Assembly: GCA_963755085.1 (NCBI GenBank)
Contig: CAVWIN010000008.1
Coordinates: 241,473-305,472, forward strand
Length of the DNA: 64,000 bases
Direction: 5' to 3'
DNA from: JACVRM01 sp963755085
GTDB lineage: Bacteria > Actinomycetota > Thermoleophilia > Gaiellales > Gaiellaceae
A model generated the notes under the pieces. It did not search any database. It was not told the DNA's origin and saw only the letters and a list, made by a program, of their open reading frames with translations. Made by a program: the position numbers and the translations under genes. Below are positions 1 to 8,636 of the stretch, in pieces; within the stretch, counting starts at the first letter, position 1, and each line of letters starts with the position of its first letter.

Positions 1-184
1 CGCGAATCTCCTGGTTCCGCCACGCGACCCCCCACCACCTGGTGGAGAACTGCGTGATCGGCCACCCCTGGACGTTCGTCTTGTTGAACGCATAGACGCC
101 GATGAGGACGATCGGGGAGAGCAGGAAGACGACGACGAGCACCGACCAGGCGGCGAGCGCGATGCGGGCCCCGCGCGACTCCAC
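1..184 (-). CDS. potC: Polyamine ABC transporter permease, PotC type (partial)
   Basis: This is the N-terminal 61 residues of an inner-membrane permease; the rest lies beyond the window edge. The visible part has one hydrophobic helix followed by a short loop with a KTNVQGW segment, as expected for the first helix of PotC-like permeases of the spermidine/putrescine family. The GTG start shares one base with the stop of the preceding potB gene (TAGTG), so the two are translationally coupled. The identity rests mainly on its position after potB in a potA-potD-potB operon, and less on the short sequence. Confidence 0.75.
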   Translation of the reverse strand, partial: MESRGARIALAAWSVLVVVFLLSPIVLIGVYAFNKTNVQGWPITQFSTRWWGVAWRNQEIR

Positions 185-1092
185 TACAGGGCCTCGAACG
201 CGCCGAGGCGCTTCGCGATGAACAGGTAGACGGCCATGACGAGAATCGGGACGATCGAGTATGCGGCCGCGAACGGGATGTCGTTCGCGATGCCGACGTT
301 CGCGTAGACGACCTGGCCGATGAACTGCGAGCCGCCGCCGACGAGCTGCGGAGTGATGAAGTCGCCGAGGGTCAGCGAGAAGGTGAAGATCGAGCCGGCC
401 GCGATGCCGGGGAGCGCGAGCGGGATCACGACCGAGCGCAGCGTCCTGAAGCCGTGCGCGCCGAGATCGCGTGACGCCTCGAGCAGCGAGTCCGGGATGC
501 GCTCCAGGGACGCGTACACCGGGAGCACCATGAACGGCAGCCAGATGTACGAGAAGACGATCCAGATCGCCCAGTCGGTGTAGCCGATGCCGAGATGCGG
601 TAGCCCGAGCTTGCCGAGCGACCAGTTGAGCGCGCCGTCCTCGGCGAGGATCAGCCGCCAGGCGTAGACGCGCGCGAGGTAGCTCGCCCACAGCGGGATG
701 AGCACGCAGACGAACAGGAGCGTGCGTGTGCCCGGCTTCGCGACCCGGGCCATGAAGTACGCGAGCGGGAACGCGAGCACCGCGTCCGTGATCGTCACCG
801 CGAGGGCGATGCCGATCGTTCGGAACGCGATCCGGCGGTACGTCGGGTCGTCGACGATCGTGCGGAAGTTGTCCAGGTTCCAGTGCTTGACCAGATGGGT
901 CGTGAACGGGTCGACCGTCCAGAACGCGGACGCGAGCAACGCGCCCAGCGCGAGCAGGTAGATGAGCACGAACCAGGCGAGCGGCGGGAGCAGGAGCGCG
1001 CTCCCTTTTAGCCACGAACGGCGCCAGAACGCCGCCGAGGCGGAGAGGCGGACCGCCCGTAGGCGGCCCGCCCCACTCTCGAAGACGGACAT
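184..1092 (-). CDS. potB: Polyamine ABC transporter permease, PotB type
   Basis: An integral membrane permease of about 302 residues, one half of the channel that passes spermidine/putrescine from the periplasmic-type binding protein into the cytoplasm. Several hydrophobic helices are visible. The coupling loop that contacts the ATPase is recognisable near residues 195-225 (LEASRDLGAHGF, then the RSVVIPLALPGI segment). I placed the start at an ATG at 1092; a longer reading frame upstream overlaps potD and has no membrane character. It follows potD by 19 bases and overlaps potC by one base. Confidence 0.9.
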   Translation of the reverse strand: MSVFESGAGRLRAVRLSASAAFWRRSWLKGSALLLPPLAWFVLIYLLALGALLASAFWTVDPFTTHLVKHWNLDNFRTIVDDPTYRRIAFRTIGIALAVTITDAVLAFPLAYFMARVAKPGTRTLLFVCVLIPLWASYLARVYAWRLILAEDGALNWSLGKLGLPHLGIGYTDWAIWIVFSYIWLPFMVLPVYASLERIPDSLLEASRDLGAHGFRTLRSVVIPLALPGIAAGSIFTFSLTLGDFITPQLVGGGSQFIGQVVYANVGIANDIPFAAAYSIVPILVMAVYLFIAKRLGAFEAL

Positions 1093-1111
1093 CAGCCCGC
1101 CGCCGAGCCCG

Positions 1112-2278
1112 CTACCCCTTGATCGAGATCCAGGCCTGCGACCACTTCGTGTAGTCCATGCAGTCCTTCTTGCCGTTGCCGCAGTCGGCAACCGGCGTCT
1201 TCCAGAACTTCAGGGACTTGTAGTAGGCCAGCGGCTCGTCCGCGTGGTACGCGTGGCACGAGCCCTTCTTGAGCTTGTTCATGTACGCGCAGGCCTTGGA
1301 GTTGACGGGCGTCTCGGGCCAGAACACGGCCTGCTGCGCCTGCACCTTCGGCTGCGAGATGTAGTTCCACCACATGTACGCGCAGTTCGGGTGCTTCGAC
1401 TTGGACGACAGCATCCACGTGTCGAGCCAGGCAGTCGCTCCCTCCTTCGGGACGGTGTCCGCGACGGGCACACCTGCGCCCTTCGTCTGAGCAGTCGCCT
1501 GCGGCCAGCCGGACCCGATGACGACGCCGCCGTTCTTGAACAGCTGGGACTCATCGGAGGCGTACGTCCAGTACTTCTTGACGAGCGGCCGCTGGTCCTT
1601 GAGCAGCTTGACGACCGCGTCGAACTGCGTCTTGTTCAGCTCGTACGGATCCTTGATCCCAAGCGACGGCCTCGCCTTCGAGAGGTAGAGCGCCGCGTCG
1701 GCGATCTGAATCGTGTTGTCCGGCACGGTGATCTTGCCCTTGTACTTCGGGTCGTAGATCGCCGCCCAGCTCGTCGGCTTCTTGGTGACCGCCTTCGTGT
1801 TGTAGAGCAGCACATTCGGCCCGAACTGCAGCGAGATCCCGTAGTGCTTGCCGTCGACCGTGTTGTTGGGCGGCGACTTGAACGGCGCGTAGAAGTCCTT
1901 CCAGGGCTTCACGAGATTCACGTTCGTCTCCTGGATGGCCCCGCCGTAGATCAGGCGCAGGCTCGCGTCGCCGGACGCGGAGACCATGTCCCACTGTCCC
2001 GGGTTCCGGGTCATCAGCGTGACCATCTCGTCCGAGGTGCCGGCGTACTTGTAGGTGATCTTGCAGCCGGTCTGCTTCACGAAGGGCTTGACCCACGACG
2101 AATCGAGGTAGCCCTCCCAGCCGACCATCGTCAGGGCGCCTTCGCCCGGGCCGATCTTGGTCGGCAACCCGCTCGCGGCCGTACGCGAGCTGACGCCGAC
2201 GGCTGGAACCATCAGCGCCGCGCCGACCACCACAACGGCGGCCGCGACCAGCCAGTGCCGCCTCTTGACCCTCTTCAT
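1112..2278 (-). CDS. potD: Polyamine ABC transporter substrate-binding protein, PotD type
   Basis: A secreted solute-binding protein of 388 residues that captures polyamines or a related cation for the PotABC transporter. It has an arginine/lysine-rich start followed by a hydrophobic signal segment (about residues 8-30) and then a mature domain beginning near the LTMVGWEGYLDSSWV stretch, a typical opening of spermidine/putrescine-binding folds. Its ATG overlaps the potA stop as ATGA, so expression is coupled to the ATPase. The reading frame is intact. The exact ligand cannot be decided from sequence; a neighbouring aminotransferase gene supports a polyamine or gamma-aminobutyrate theme. Confidence 0.88.
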   Translation of the reverse strand: MKRVKRRHWLVAAAVVVVGAALMVPAVGVSSRTAASGLPTKIGPGEGALTMVGWEGYLDSSWVKPFVKQTGCKITYKYAGTSDEMVTLMTRNPGQWDMVSASGDASLRLIYGGAIQETNVNLVKPWKDFYAPFKSPPNNTVDGKHYGISLQFGPNVLLYNTKAVTKKPTSWAAIYDPKYKGKITVPDNTIQIADAALYLSKARPSLGIKDPYELNKTQFDAVVKLLKDQRPLVKKYWTYASDESQLFKNGGVVIGSGWPQATAQTKGAGVPVADTVPKEGATAWLDTWMLSSKSKHPNCAYMWWNYISQPKVQAQQAVFWPETPVNSKACAYMNKLKKGSCHAYHADEPLAYYKSLKFWKTPVADCGNGKKDCMDYTKWSQAWISIKG

Positions 2279-3351
2279 CCTCTGTCCTCCTCCTCCTGTG
2301 GGACGTTGATGGTGAACGCGTCCTCGGGCGCCCACGCGAGCGTGACGGCACGTCCCTGCTCCGTCCGGACCTGCTCCGACGTGGATTCGAGGTTCTGGCG
2401 GACCACGACGAGCGTGCCGCCGCCGTCGAGACGGACCCGGTAGCGGGTCACGGGGCCGAGGTACACGACCTCCTCGACATGGCCCTGCTCCGTGGTGCTC
2501 GACGCCGCCGGGGCCTCCTCCCCGCCGAGCATGCGGATCTTCTCCGGCCGGATCGTGAACCGCCGGCCGTCGCGCTCGATGATGTTCGACACGCCGACGA
2601 AGCCGGCCACGAACTCGGTCGCCGGGCGCTCGTACACCTCGGCCGGGGAGCCGACCTGCTCGACCCCGCCCTGGTTGAACACGGCGATCCGGTCGCTCAT
2701 CGCGAGCGCCTCTTCCTGGTCGTGCGTGACGTACACGAAGGTCTTGCCGAGGTCCTGCTGCAGCGCCTTGAGGAAGACCTGCATCTCCTGGCGCAGCTTC
2801 AGGTCGAGCGCGCCGAGCGGCTCGTCGAGCAGCAGCACCTGCGGGTCGTTCACGAGCGCGCGCGCGAGCGCGACGCGCTGGCGCTGGCCGCCTGAGAGCT
2901 GCACCGGCTTGCGGCCGCCGAGCCCGGCCAGGCGGACGCGTGCGAGCGCCTCCTCGGCGCGCCCCTTGCGGACCGGCCACGGCGGACGCCCTTGACGCGC
3001 AGGCCGTACTCGACGTTCTCCTGCACGGTCATGTGCGGGAAGAGCGCGTAGTCCTGGAAGACGGTGTTGACGTCGCGCTCGTACGGCGGACGGCCCGCGA
3101 CGTCGTCGCCGCCGAGCAGGATCCGCCCGGCGTCGGGGCGCTCGAAGCCGCCGATCAGGCGCAGCGTGGTCGTCTTGCCGGACCCGGACGGGCCGAGCAT
3201 CGTGAAGAACTCGCCGCCGATGGATCTCCAGGTCGAGCCCGTCGACGGCGCGGACGTCGCCGTAGCGCTTGGTCAGTCCCTCGAGCAGGACGGCAGGCGG
3301 CCGCGCCTGCCGGGGCGCGGCGTCAGGCGGCGCCGCTGCGGGCAGCGACAA
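2275..3351 (-). CDS. potA: Polyamine ABC transporter ATP-binding protein, PotA type (frameshifted)
   Basis: The cytoplasmic ATPase that powers the PotBC permease, about 358 residues when repaired. The Walker A motif (GPSGSGKTT), Q-loop (VFQDYALFPH), signature (QLSGGQRQRVALARAL), Walker B (VLLLDEPLGALD) and switch histidine (YVTHDQEEA) are all present, followed by a C-terminal TOBE-like domain (FTIRPEKIRML). They fall in more than one frame: one indel lies near 3,220, before Walker A, and another near 2,985, between the Q-loop and the signature. A TTG at 3,351 inside the end of gabT is the likely start; no ATG is available. Read errors are more likely than decay because the rest of the operon is intact. 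Confidence 0.85.
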   Translation of the reverse strand: MSLPAAAPPDAAPRQARPPAVLLEGLTKRYGDVRAVDGLDLEIHRRRVLHDARPVRVRQDDHAAPDRRLRAPRRRADPARRRRRRGPSAVRARRQHRLPGLRALPAHDRAGERRVRPARQGRPPWPVRKGRAEEALARVRLAGLGGRKPVQLSGGQRQRVALARALVNDPQVLLLDEPLGALDLKLRQEMQVFLKALQQDLGKTFVYVTHDQEEALAMSDRIAVFNQGGVEQVGSPAEVYERPATEFVAGFVGVSNIIERDGRRFTIRPEKIRMLGGEEAPAASSTTEQGHVEEVVYLGPVTRYRVRLDGGGTLVVVRQNLESTSEQVRTEQGRAVTLAWAPEDAFTINVPQEEEDRG

Positions 3352-4628
3352 GCGACTCCTCCAGGATCTCCAGGCCGCGCGAGAGGTCGTCGTCGGCGAT
3401 GACAAGCGGGACGAGGACGCGGACGACGTTGCCGTACAGCCCGCACGAGAGCAGGATCAGGCCGCGGTCGCGCGCGGCCTGCACGGTCGCGGACGCGAGC
3501 TCCGGCGCCGGCTCCTTCGTGTCCCGGTCGCGGACGAGCTCGAGCGCGATCATCGGCCCGAGCCCGCGCACGTCGCCGACCGTGTCGACGCGCTCGGCGA
3601 TGTCGTCGAGCCGTCCGCTCAGGCGGGCGCCGAGCTCGCGCGCGCGAGAGAGAAACGCCGGCGAGGACACCTCGTCGAGCACGACGGCGGCCGCGGCGCA
3701 CGACAGCGGGTTGCCGCCGAACGTGCCGCCGAGCCCGCCGGGAGCGACAGCGTCGACGACCTCCGCCCGGCCCGTCACCGCCGCGAGCGGGAGGCCGCCG
3801 CCCAGCGACTTGCCGGAGACGAGCAGGTCGGGCTCGACGCCGTACTGCTCGATCGCCCACACCGTGCCGGTACGCCCAACGCCGGCCTGCACCTCGTCGT
3901 CGACGTAGAGGATCCCGTGCTCCCGGCAGACCTCGAGCAGCCCGGCCGGGAAGTCGTGCGGCATCGGGATGAAGCCGCCCTCGCCCTGCACCGGCTCGAG
4001 CACCATGCAGGCAACCGCCTCCGGGTCGAGCTCGCGGCGGAAGAGCAGGTCGAGCCCCGTGAGCGCCTGGTCGGTCGAGATGCCGCGGTAGGGGTACGGC
4101 GCCGGCGCCCGGTAGACCTCGGGCGCGAACGGCCCGAAGCCGCGCCGGTAGACCACCTTGGCGGTCATCGTCATGGTCAGCAGCGTCCGGCCGTGGAACG
4201 AGTTGTCGAAGACGACGCACGGCGGGCCGCCCGGTCGCAGCGCGCGCGATCTTGACCGCGTTCTCGACCGCTTCTGCGCCGGAGTTCACGAGCAGGCTCT
4301 TCTGCTCCTCGCCCGCGCACGGCGAGAGCTCGGCGAGCCGCCGGCAGACCTCGACGTACGGCTCGTAGAGCCCGACCATCACGCACTGGTGCAGGTAGCG
4401 GTCGATCTGCTCGTGCAGCGCCGCCACCACGGCCGGCGGCCCGTGGCCGAGGTTCTGGCAGCCGAGCCCGCCGGCGAAGTCGATGTAGCTCCGCCCGTCG
4501 ACGTCCTCGACGCGCGCACCCTCTGCGCGGGCGACGACGAGCGGCGTCGTGGACACGCCGCGCGCGACGTAGCGCGCACGCTCGTCGGCGATGCGTGCCG
4601 ACTCGCTCTGGGCTGCGGTTTGCGTCAC
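3323..4628 (-). CDS. gabT: Class III aminotransferase, GabT-like (frameshifted)
   Basis: A pyridoxal-phosphate aminotransferase of about 434 residues that probably converts 4-aminobutyrate, putrescine or another omega-amine to the semialdehyde. Visible family features are the VNSGAEAVENAVKIAR cofactor-binding segment, the aspartate of the ILYVDDEVQAGVGRTG stretch, and the PLP lysine in SGKSLGGGLPLAA. A single indel near 4,225 separates the first third from the rest. The GTG start at 4,628 is followed by a frame matching family N-termini. It heads the operon and overlaps the start of potA, so uptake and transamination of polyamine-type compounds are probably co-expressed. The precise substrate is an inference. 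Confidence 0.85.
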
Positions 4629-5003
4629 TGAAGCCCTCGATTGCTGCGCATCACGGCGGCATTCTGCACGGAAGACGCCGAAAACGAAAGCCGAGGGCCT
4701 GCGCCGTTGAGGAAGCGCGCGGGATCGCGCATAGTCGCGCAGGTCGATGGCGAGGACACCGCTGGCACGCCGCCTGCAGTTTGCACTGCGGCGAACCGCC
4801 GGTCCGGGAGAAGCGACGCCCACCGGAGGTCGAGGCGCACGCCGCGGAGGTGCCCGGACGGGCGGACGCGCCGAGCATCGCGATCGTCGCAGGGCTACCT
4901 GAACGGCGCGGTGGAGAGCGGCGAGCGCGTCGCAAGGGAGATCCACCGCGATCTGAGCTGACTCGCGAGACATCCCCGGAATTGCCGCTACGCTTCGAGG
5001 GCG
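4629..5003. other. Divergent intergenic region, no gene seen
   Basis: This stretch separates the minus-strand gabT operon from the plus-strand TPR gene and must contain both promoters. Short open frames occur on both strands but none has a family-like composition or a convincing ribosome binding site. I see no recognisable riboswitch or strong hairpin. Confidence 0.5.
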
Positions 5004-5894
5004 ATGGCCCGTTCTGCAGCAGGTCGCCGGCCGAAGCCGGCCAGCGCGCCCAACCGTGGCGCGCGCCGCCCTGCGCAGCCGGTGCAGCCGCGCCCGGAAG
5101 ACCTCATGTTCTTCCCGCGGCTGCGGAATCACGCCAAGTGGATGTTCGTCTTCCTCGCGCTGGTGTTCGGCTTCGGCTTCGTGATCTTCGGCGTCGGCTC
5201 GAGCCTGCCGAGCGGCCTCGGCGACATCCTGCGCAACAACGGCTCGTCGTCCTCGCAGCCGAGCGTCTCGGACGCCCAGAAGGCGATCGCGAAGGACCCG
5301 AAGCACGCGCAGTCGTACATCGATCTCTCGCAGGCGTACCAGCGCAACGGCAACATCGACGCCGCCATCCCGCCGCTCGTCACCTACACGAAGCTCAAGC
5401 CGAAGAACCAGAACGTGCTCCAGGAGCTCGCCGGCCTGTACTCGATCCAGGCCAGCAGGGCCCAGGCGGTGGCGTCACAGGCGAACCAGGACTACACGAA
5501 CGCGAGCGGCCTCTCGACGCTGCAGACGGGCTCGACGGCCCAGCTGTTCCAGCCCGGTGCGCTCGACAAGACCATCCAGGACGCCGCTGCGACCCGCGGC
5601 CAGGCGGCCAACACCAAGATGGGCGAGGCGTACAAGAACGCTGCCGGTACGTACGGAAAGCTCGTGAAGCTGGCGCCGCGCGACTCGCAGCTCTGGTTCC
5701 TCTACGCGCTGTCCGCCGAGCAGGCGAGGGACAACCCGCACGCGATCGCGGCCTACAGGCAGTTCCTGAAGCTCTCGCCGAACGCGCCCGAGGCCGCCCA
5801 GGTGAAGCAGCGCATCAAGCAGCTGCAGACCGGGGGCTCGACCGGCGGCGGCGCCGCCGTGTCAGGCAACGGCAGCACGCGGACCAACCGCTAG
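5004..5894 (+). CDS. Membrane-anchored TPR-repeat protein
   Basis: A protein of 296 residues of unknown function. Residues 1-34 are basic and rich in Pro/Ala, a single transmembrane helix follows at about residues 43-63 (WMFVFLALVFGFGFVIFGVG), and the rest is extracytoplasmic or cytoplasmic tetratricopeptide repeats (for example HAQSYIDLSQAYQRNGNIDA and DSQLWFLYALSAEQARDNPH). The C-terminus is Gly/Ser-rich. Proteins with this combination and the MFFPRLR opening after the basic segment are, from memory, typical of Thermoleophilia. An internal ATG at residue 35 is an alternative start. It precedes a STAS-domain gene by 33 bases and may be in its operon. Confidence 0.75.
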   Translation: MARSAAGRRPKPASAPNRGARRPAQPVQPRPEDLMFFPRLRNHAKWMFVFLALVFGFGFVIFGVGSSLPSGLGDILRNNGSSSSQPSVSDAQKAIAKDPKHAQSYIDLSQAYQRNGNIDAAIPPLVTYTKLKPKNQNVLQELAGLYSIQASRAQAVASQANQDYTNASGLSTLQTGSTAQLFQPGALDKTIQDAAATRGQAANTKMGEAYKNAAGTYGKLVKLAPRDSQLWFLYALSAEQARDNPHAIAAYRQFLKLSPNAPEAAQVKQRIKQLQTGGSTGGGAAVSGNGSTRTNR

Positions 5895-5927
5895 ACTCGC
5901 GCCGCCCCGGCGGCACGTTAGAAAACA

Positions 5928-6275
5928 ATGGACTTCTCCGTACACACAGAGCAGCTGTTCGACGACGCCTACGTGATCGCGCTCGCGGGCGAGGTTGACC
6001 TCTACACGGCGCCCGAGTTCAAGCAGGAGCTGCTGGACGTCATCGCCAAGGGCGCGAAGCACGTCGTGATCGACCTGTCGGAGACGACGTTCATCGACTC
6101 GACCACGCTCGGCGTGCTGGTCGGGGGCGTGAAGCGCCTGCGGACGAACGACGGGCAGCTGTCGCTGGTCTGCTCCGACCGCAACATCACCAAGATCTTC
6201 GAGATCACCGGCCTCGACCGCGTCTTCACGATTCACGCTTCGCGCGACGAGGCGCTTGCTTCGCTCGCCGCGTAA
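5928..6275 (+). CDS. STAS-domain anti-sigma factor antagonist
   Basis: A 115-residue cytoplasmic protein of the SpoIIAA/RsbV family. Such proteins bind an anti-sigma kinase in their unphosphorylated state and so free a sigma factor. The conserved phosphorylation-site segment is present as FIDSTTLGVL, near residue 64. No partner anti-sigma kinase is encoded nearby in this window. The ATG at 5,928 lacks a strong Shine-Dalgarno sequence. The stop is followed by a GC-rich hairpin shared with the convergent gene. Confidence 0.9.
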   Translation: MDFSVHTEQLFDDAYVIALAGEVDLYTAPEFKQELLDVIAKGAKHVVIDLSETTFIDSTTLGVLVGGVKRLRTNDGQLSLVCSDRNITKIFEITGLDRVFTIHASRDEALASLAA

Positions 6276-6286
6276 CGTCCGGCGCC

Positions 6287-6305
6287 GCCCCGCTCGCCGC
6301 GGGGC
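6287..6305. terminator. GC-rich hairpin between convergent genes
   Basis: A perfect 7-bp stem (GCCCCGC/GCGGGGC) with a 5-base loop sits between the stop of the STAS gene and the stop of the small membrane gene on the other strand. An outer CCGGCGC/GCGCCGG pair could extend it. There is no T-run, so a bidirectional terminator is an inference. Confidence 0.45.
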
Positions 6306-6329
6306 AAGCCCGCCTCCGCGCCGGTTCGA

Positions 6330-6506
6330 TTAGCGCCGGCGGGCGCGCACGGTCCACCAGATACCCGCCGCAATCAGACCTACGAAGACGGCGAGCCCGG
6401 CCCAGCTGCCCAGGATGACACTCGCGATCACGATCGCAGCGAAAAAGCCGATGGCGAGCAGGACGAAGCTGAAGGCTGCGCCTTCACTCCGAAGCGGGTT
6501 CTCCAC
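6330..6506 (-). CDS. Small membrane protein at end of oxidase operon
   Basis: A 58-residue protein with two hydrophobic segments (about residues 12-32 and 34-51) and a basic C-terminus ending RARRR. I chose the GTG at 6,506, which lies five bases after the stop codon of the preceding cytochrome c gene; no ATG fits. Its place at the end of the caa3-oxidase operon suggests a small accessory subunit or assembly factor, but no family motif is evident and the function is unknown. Confidence 0.55.
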   Translation of the reverse strand: MENPLRSEGAAFSFVLLAIGFFAAIVIASVILGSWAGLAVFVGLIAAGIWWTVRARRR

Positions 6507-6511
6507 GGCGC

Positions 6512-7204
6512 TTACCCCGTGCGCGAGGTGACGACGAAGTGGGCGACGGCCTGGATCTGGGCCGGCGTGAGCTTGCCCTTGAAGGGCGGCATGATCGCGC
6601 CGCCGTTCGTCACCTGCTTGACGACGCCCGCCAGGTCCTTGGTCGACTTGTCGAGATTCGGGCCGACCGTGCCGGTCGAGCCCGCCGCCTTGAGCGTGTG
6701 ACAGCCGGAGCACCCGGCCGAGTTGAAGATCGCCTTCCCGTCGGCGCTGCTCGAGCCACCGCCGCCGCCTGCAGCGACGCCTGGTGTTGAGCCGATCGGA
6801 GCGGGACAGCCGTTCGCCTTCGCCGTCGCCTCGGTGATGCCGGCGACGCAGGCGACGTAGCTGGCGACGTCGTTGACGTCCGAGCCCTTGACGATGTTCG
6901 CCGGCATGCCTGGGGCGCCGGTGGCCGGCTGGGTGTTCGGGTACTTGATCTGGATCCCGACGACGTTGCGGATCGTGCTCGCCGGGTAGCCGCGCTCCTG
7001 CGCCGCCGCGAAGGCGGCGTCCAGGTTCGGGCCGATGACCCCTTTCGTGCCCGCGTTCGCGAGCGTATGGCACGAGCCGCAGTTCGCTGCGAAGAGCCTC
7101 TGCCCGTTCGTCGCGTCACCGCTCGAGACCGGCCCGCCCGTGCCGCAGCCGGCCGCGAGCAGCGCGAGCGTACCGAGCAGTGCTGCCGGGAGTCCCCTGC
7201 CCAC
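6512..7204 (-). CDS. Di-heme c-type cytochrome lipoprotein
   Basis: A 230-residue exported electron carrier with two cytochrome c domains. The N-terminal signal ends in a lipobox (LLAAGC), so the protein is probably membrane-anchored. Heme-binding CXXCH motifs occur as CGSCH (near residue 43) and CSGCH (near residue 162), each followed by a distal methionine candidate (GAPGMPANI and GAIMPPF). A Gly/Ser-rich linker joins the domains. The GTG start shares one base with the ctaE stop (TAGTG). It likely feeds electrons to the caa3 oxidase encoded just upstream; the di-heme arrangement may substitute for a separate cytochrome c. Confidence 0.85.
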   Translation of the reverse strand: MGRGLPAALLGTLALLAAGCGTGGPVSSGDATNGQRLFAANCGSCHTLANAGTKGVIGPNLDAAFAAAQERGYPASTIRNVVGIQIKYPNTQPATGAPGMPANIVKGSDVNDVASYVACVAGITEATAKANGCPAPIGSTPGVAAGGGGGSSSADGKAIFNSAGCSGCHTLKAAGSTGTVGPNLDKSTKDLAGVVKQVTNGGAIMPPFKGKLTPAQIQAVAHFVVTSRTG

Positions 7205-7800
7205 TAGAGGATGTAGACGGTCGTGTAGACGATGATCCACATGACGTCGACGAAGTGCCAGTAGATGCCGGGTATCTCGACGCCGTGGTGGTGCTCGGGC
7301 GAGAAGTGGCCGCGGAACGACCGGATGGTCACCATCGTCAGCAGCGTCAGGCCGATGAACACGTGCGCCCCGTGGAGGCCGGTCAGCCCGTAGAAGACCG
7401 TGCCGAACGCGTTGTCGTGCGGGGCGAAGCCGATGCGCGAGTACTCGCGTATCTGCGTCAGCAGGAAGCAGAGTCCGAGCGCCAGCGTGAGCACCATGCC
7501 TGCCTGCAGGCCGGCGCGGTTGCCGCGCTTGATCGACTGCGTGGCCCAGTGCATCGTAAAGCTCGAGGTGACGAGGATCGCCGTGTTGATGCCGGCGACG
7601 TACTTCGGCAGCTCGTCGCCGGCGGGCGGCCATGCGTTGTTGTTGATGACGCGGATGAAGAAGTAGGCCGTGAAGAACGCCCCGAAGACCATGATCTCCG
7701 ACGCGATGAAGAGCAGCATCCCGAGCGTCGCGGCGTTGACCCGCGAGCTCTGGTTCGCGACCGGCGGGCCGTGATGGTCGGCGTGCGCGGCGGCGCTCAT
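7204..7800 (-). CDS. ctaE: Cytochrome c oxidase subunit III
   Basis: A 198-residue inner-membrane subunit of the heme-copper oxidase, of the short form with about five helices. The GLHGAHVFIG and WHFVDVMWIIVY segments are typical of the family. Its ATG overlaps the stop of the USP-like gene as ATGA. Subunit III stabilises the catalytic core and helps proton uptake in this family. The reading frame is complete. Confidence 0.93.
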   Translation of the reverse strand: MSAAAHADHHGPPVANQSSRVNAATLGMLLFIASEIMVFGAFFTAYFFIRVINNNAWPPAGDELPKYVAGINTAILVTSSFTMHWATQSIKRGNRAGLQAGMVLTLALGLCFLLTQIREYSRIGFAPHDNAFGTVFYGLTGLHGAHVFIGLTLLTMVTIRSFRGHFSPEHHHGVEIPGIYWHFVDVMWIIVYTTVYIL

Positions 7801-8636
7801 ACGGCACCCGCCATCTGGCTCTCGGCCTCGACGACGACGTGCTCGACGGGCACGCCGGCGTCCTTGCGCAGCCGGTCGACGACATCGCGGCGCAGCCAGC
7901 TGCTTGGCTTCTCGCCGGGGAACGTCGACACGATGATCTCGTCCACCCGCTCGTCGGCGATCGCCTGCAGGGCCGCCGTGTACGGGTCCGGGTGCGCGAC
8001 CTGGCCGTGGGCGTCGATGCCCGCCGCGCGGAGCTCGGCGAGCGCGGCGCGCAGCCGCCGCTCGGCCTCCGGGTGCGCCCCCTGAGTCGGATCGCTCTGC
8101 GGGCTGATCAGCAGGAAGCTGGCCGGCGACCGGCTCGCGCGCTCACGGATCCGGTCGAGCAGCGCCTCACCGACGACGGTGTCGTTGGCGATCACCAGCA
8201 CGTTCCTCTCGCCGCCTGCCGTCTTCTCCACGACGACGTGCTCGACCGGGATGCCGCCGGCGACGGAGCGGATGCGATCGAGGGCGTTGCGGCGCAGCCA
8301 GCCGGACTTCTGGAGCGGGTGCGTCGAGACGATGATCTCGTCCGGCGGCTGATCCATCTGGTGCAGCTGGTCGCGGACGGCGTCGGCCGGGTCGCACTCG
8401 ACAACCATCCCGTGCGCCGGGATGCCCGCCTCGCGCAGGCGCGCGAGCGTGCGGTCGAGCCTGCGCCCCGCCGACGCGCGGCGCGTGTCCTCGTAGACCA
8501 CGTAGCCCTGCCGGGGCGGGTTCACCGGGCTGAGCACCGTGACGTCGATCTCGCCCTCGGCCGCGCGGCGGCGCAGGGCGTCGATCAGCGACTCGCCGCC
8601 GACGGTCTCGTTCGCCACGACCAGGATCCTGGTCAG
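7797..8636 (-). CDS. Tandem universal-stress-like (USP fold) protein
   Basis: A protein of about 279 residues made of two similar halves, each starting with an ILVVANETVGGESLID or VLVIANDTVVGEALLD strand and ending with a (V/I)PVEHVVVE segment. Each half carries an EIIVST stretch, as in nucleotide-binding-type alpha/beta folds of the UspA kind. No ATG suits the start; a CTG at 8,636 overlapping the ctaD stop is the best fit, so the exact start is uncertain. It is inserted between ctaD and ctaE with overlaps on both sides, so it is translated with oxidase subunits. Its role there is unknown; sensing or assembly is speculation. Confidence 0.7.
   Translation of the reverse strand: MTRILVVANETVGGESLIDALRRRAAEGEIDVTVLSPVNPPRQGYVVYEDTRRASAGRRLDRTLARLREAGIPAHGMVVECDPADAVRDQLHQMDQPPDEIIVSTHPLQKSGWLRRNALDRIRSVAGGIPVEHVVVEKTAGGERNVLVIANDTVVGEALLDRIRERASRSPASFLLISPQSDPTQGAHPEAERRLRAALAELRAAGIDAHGQVAHPDPYTAALQAIADERVDEIIVSTFPGEKPSSWLRRDVVDRLRKDAGVPVEHVVVEAESQMAGAV

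Noticed and set aside
962..2443. Plus-strand frame of 493 residues opposite potB and potD
   Set aside because: Arg/Val/Asp-rich antisense frame of high-GC genes; potD on the other strand is clearly coding.
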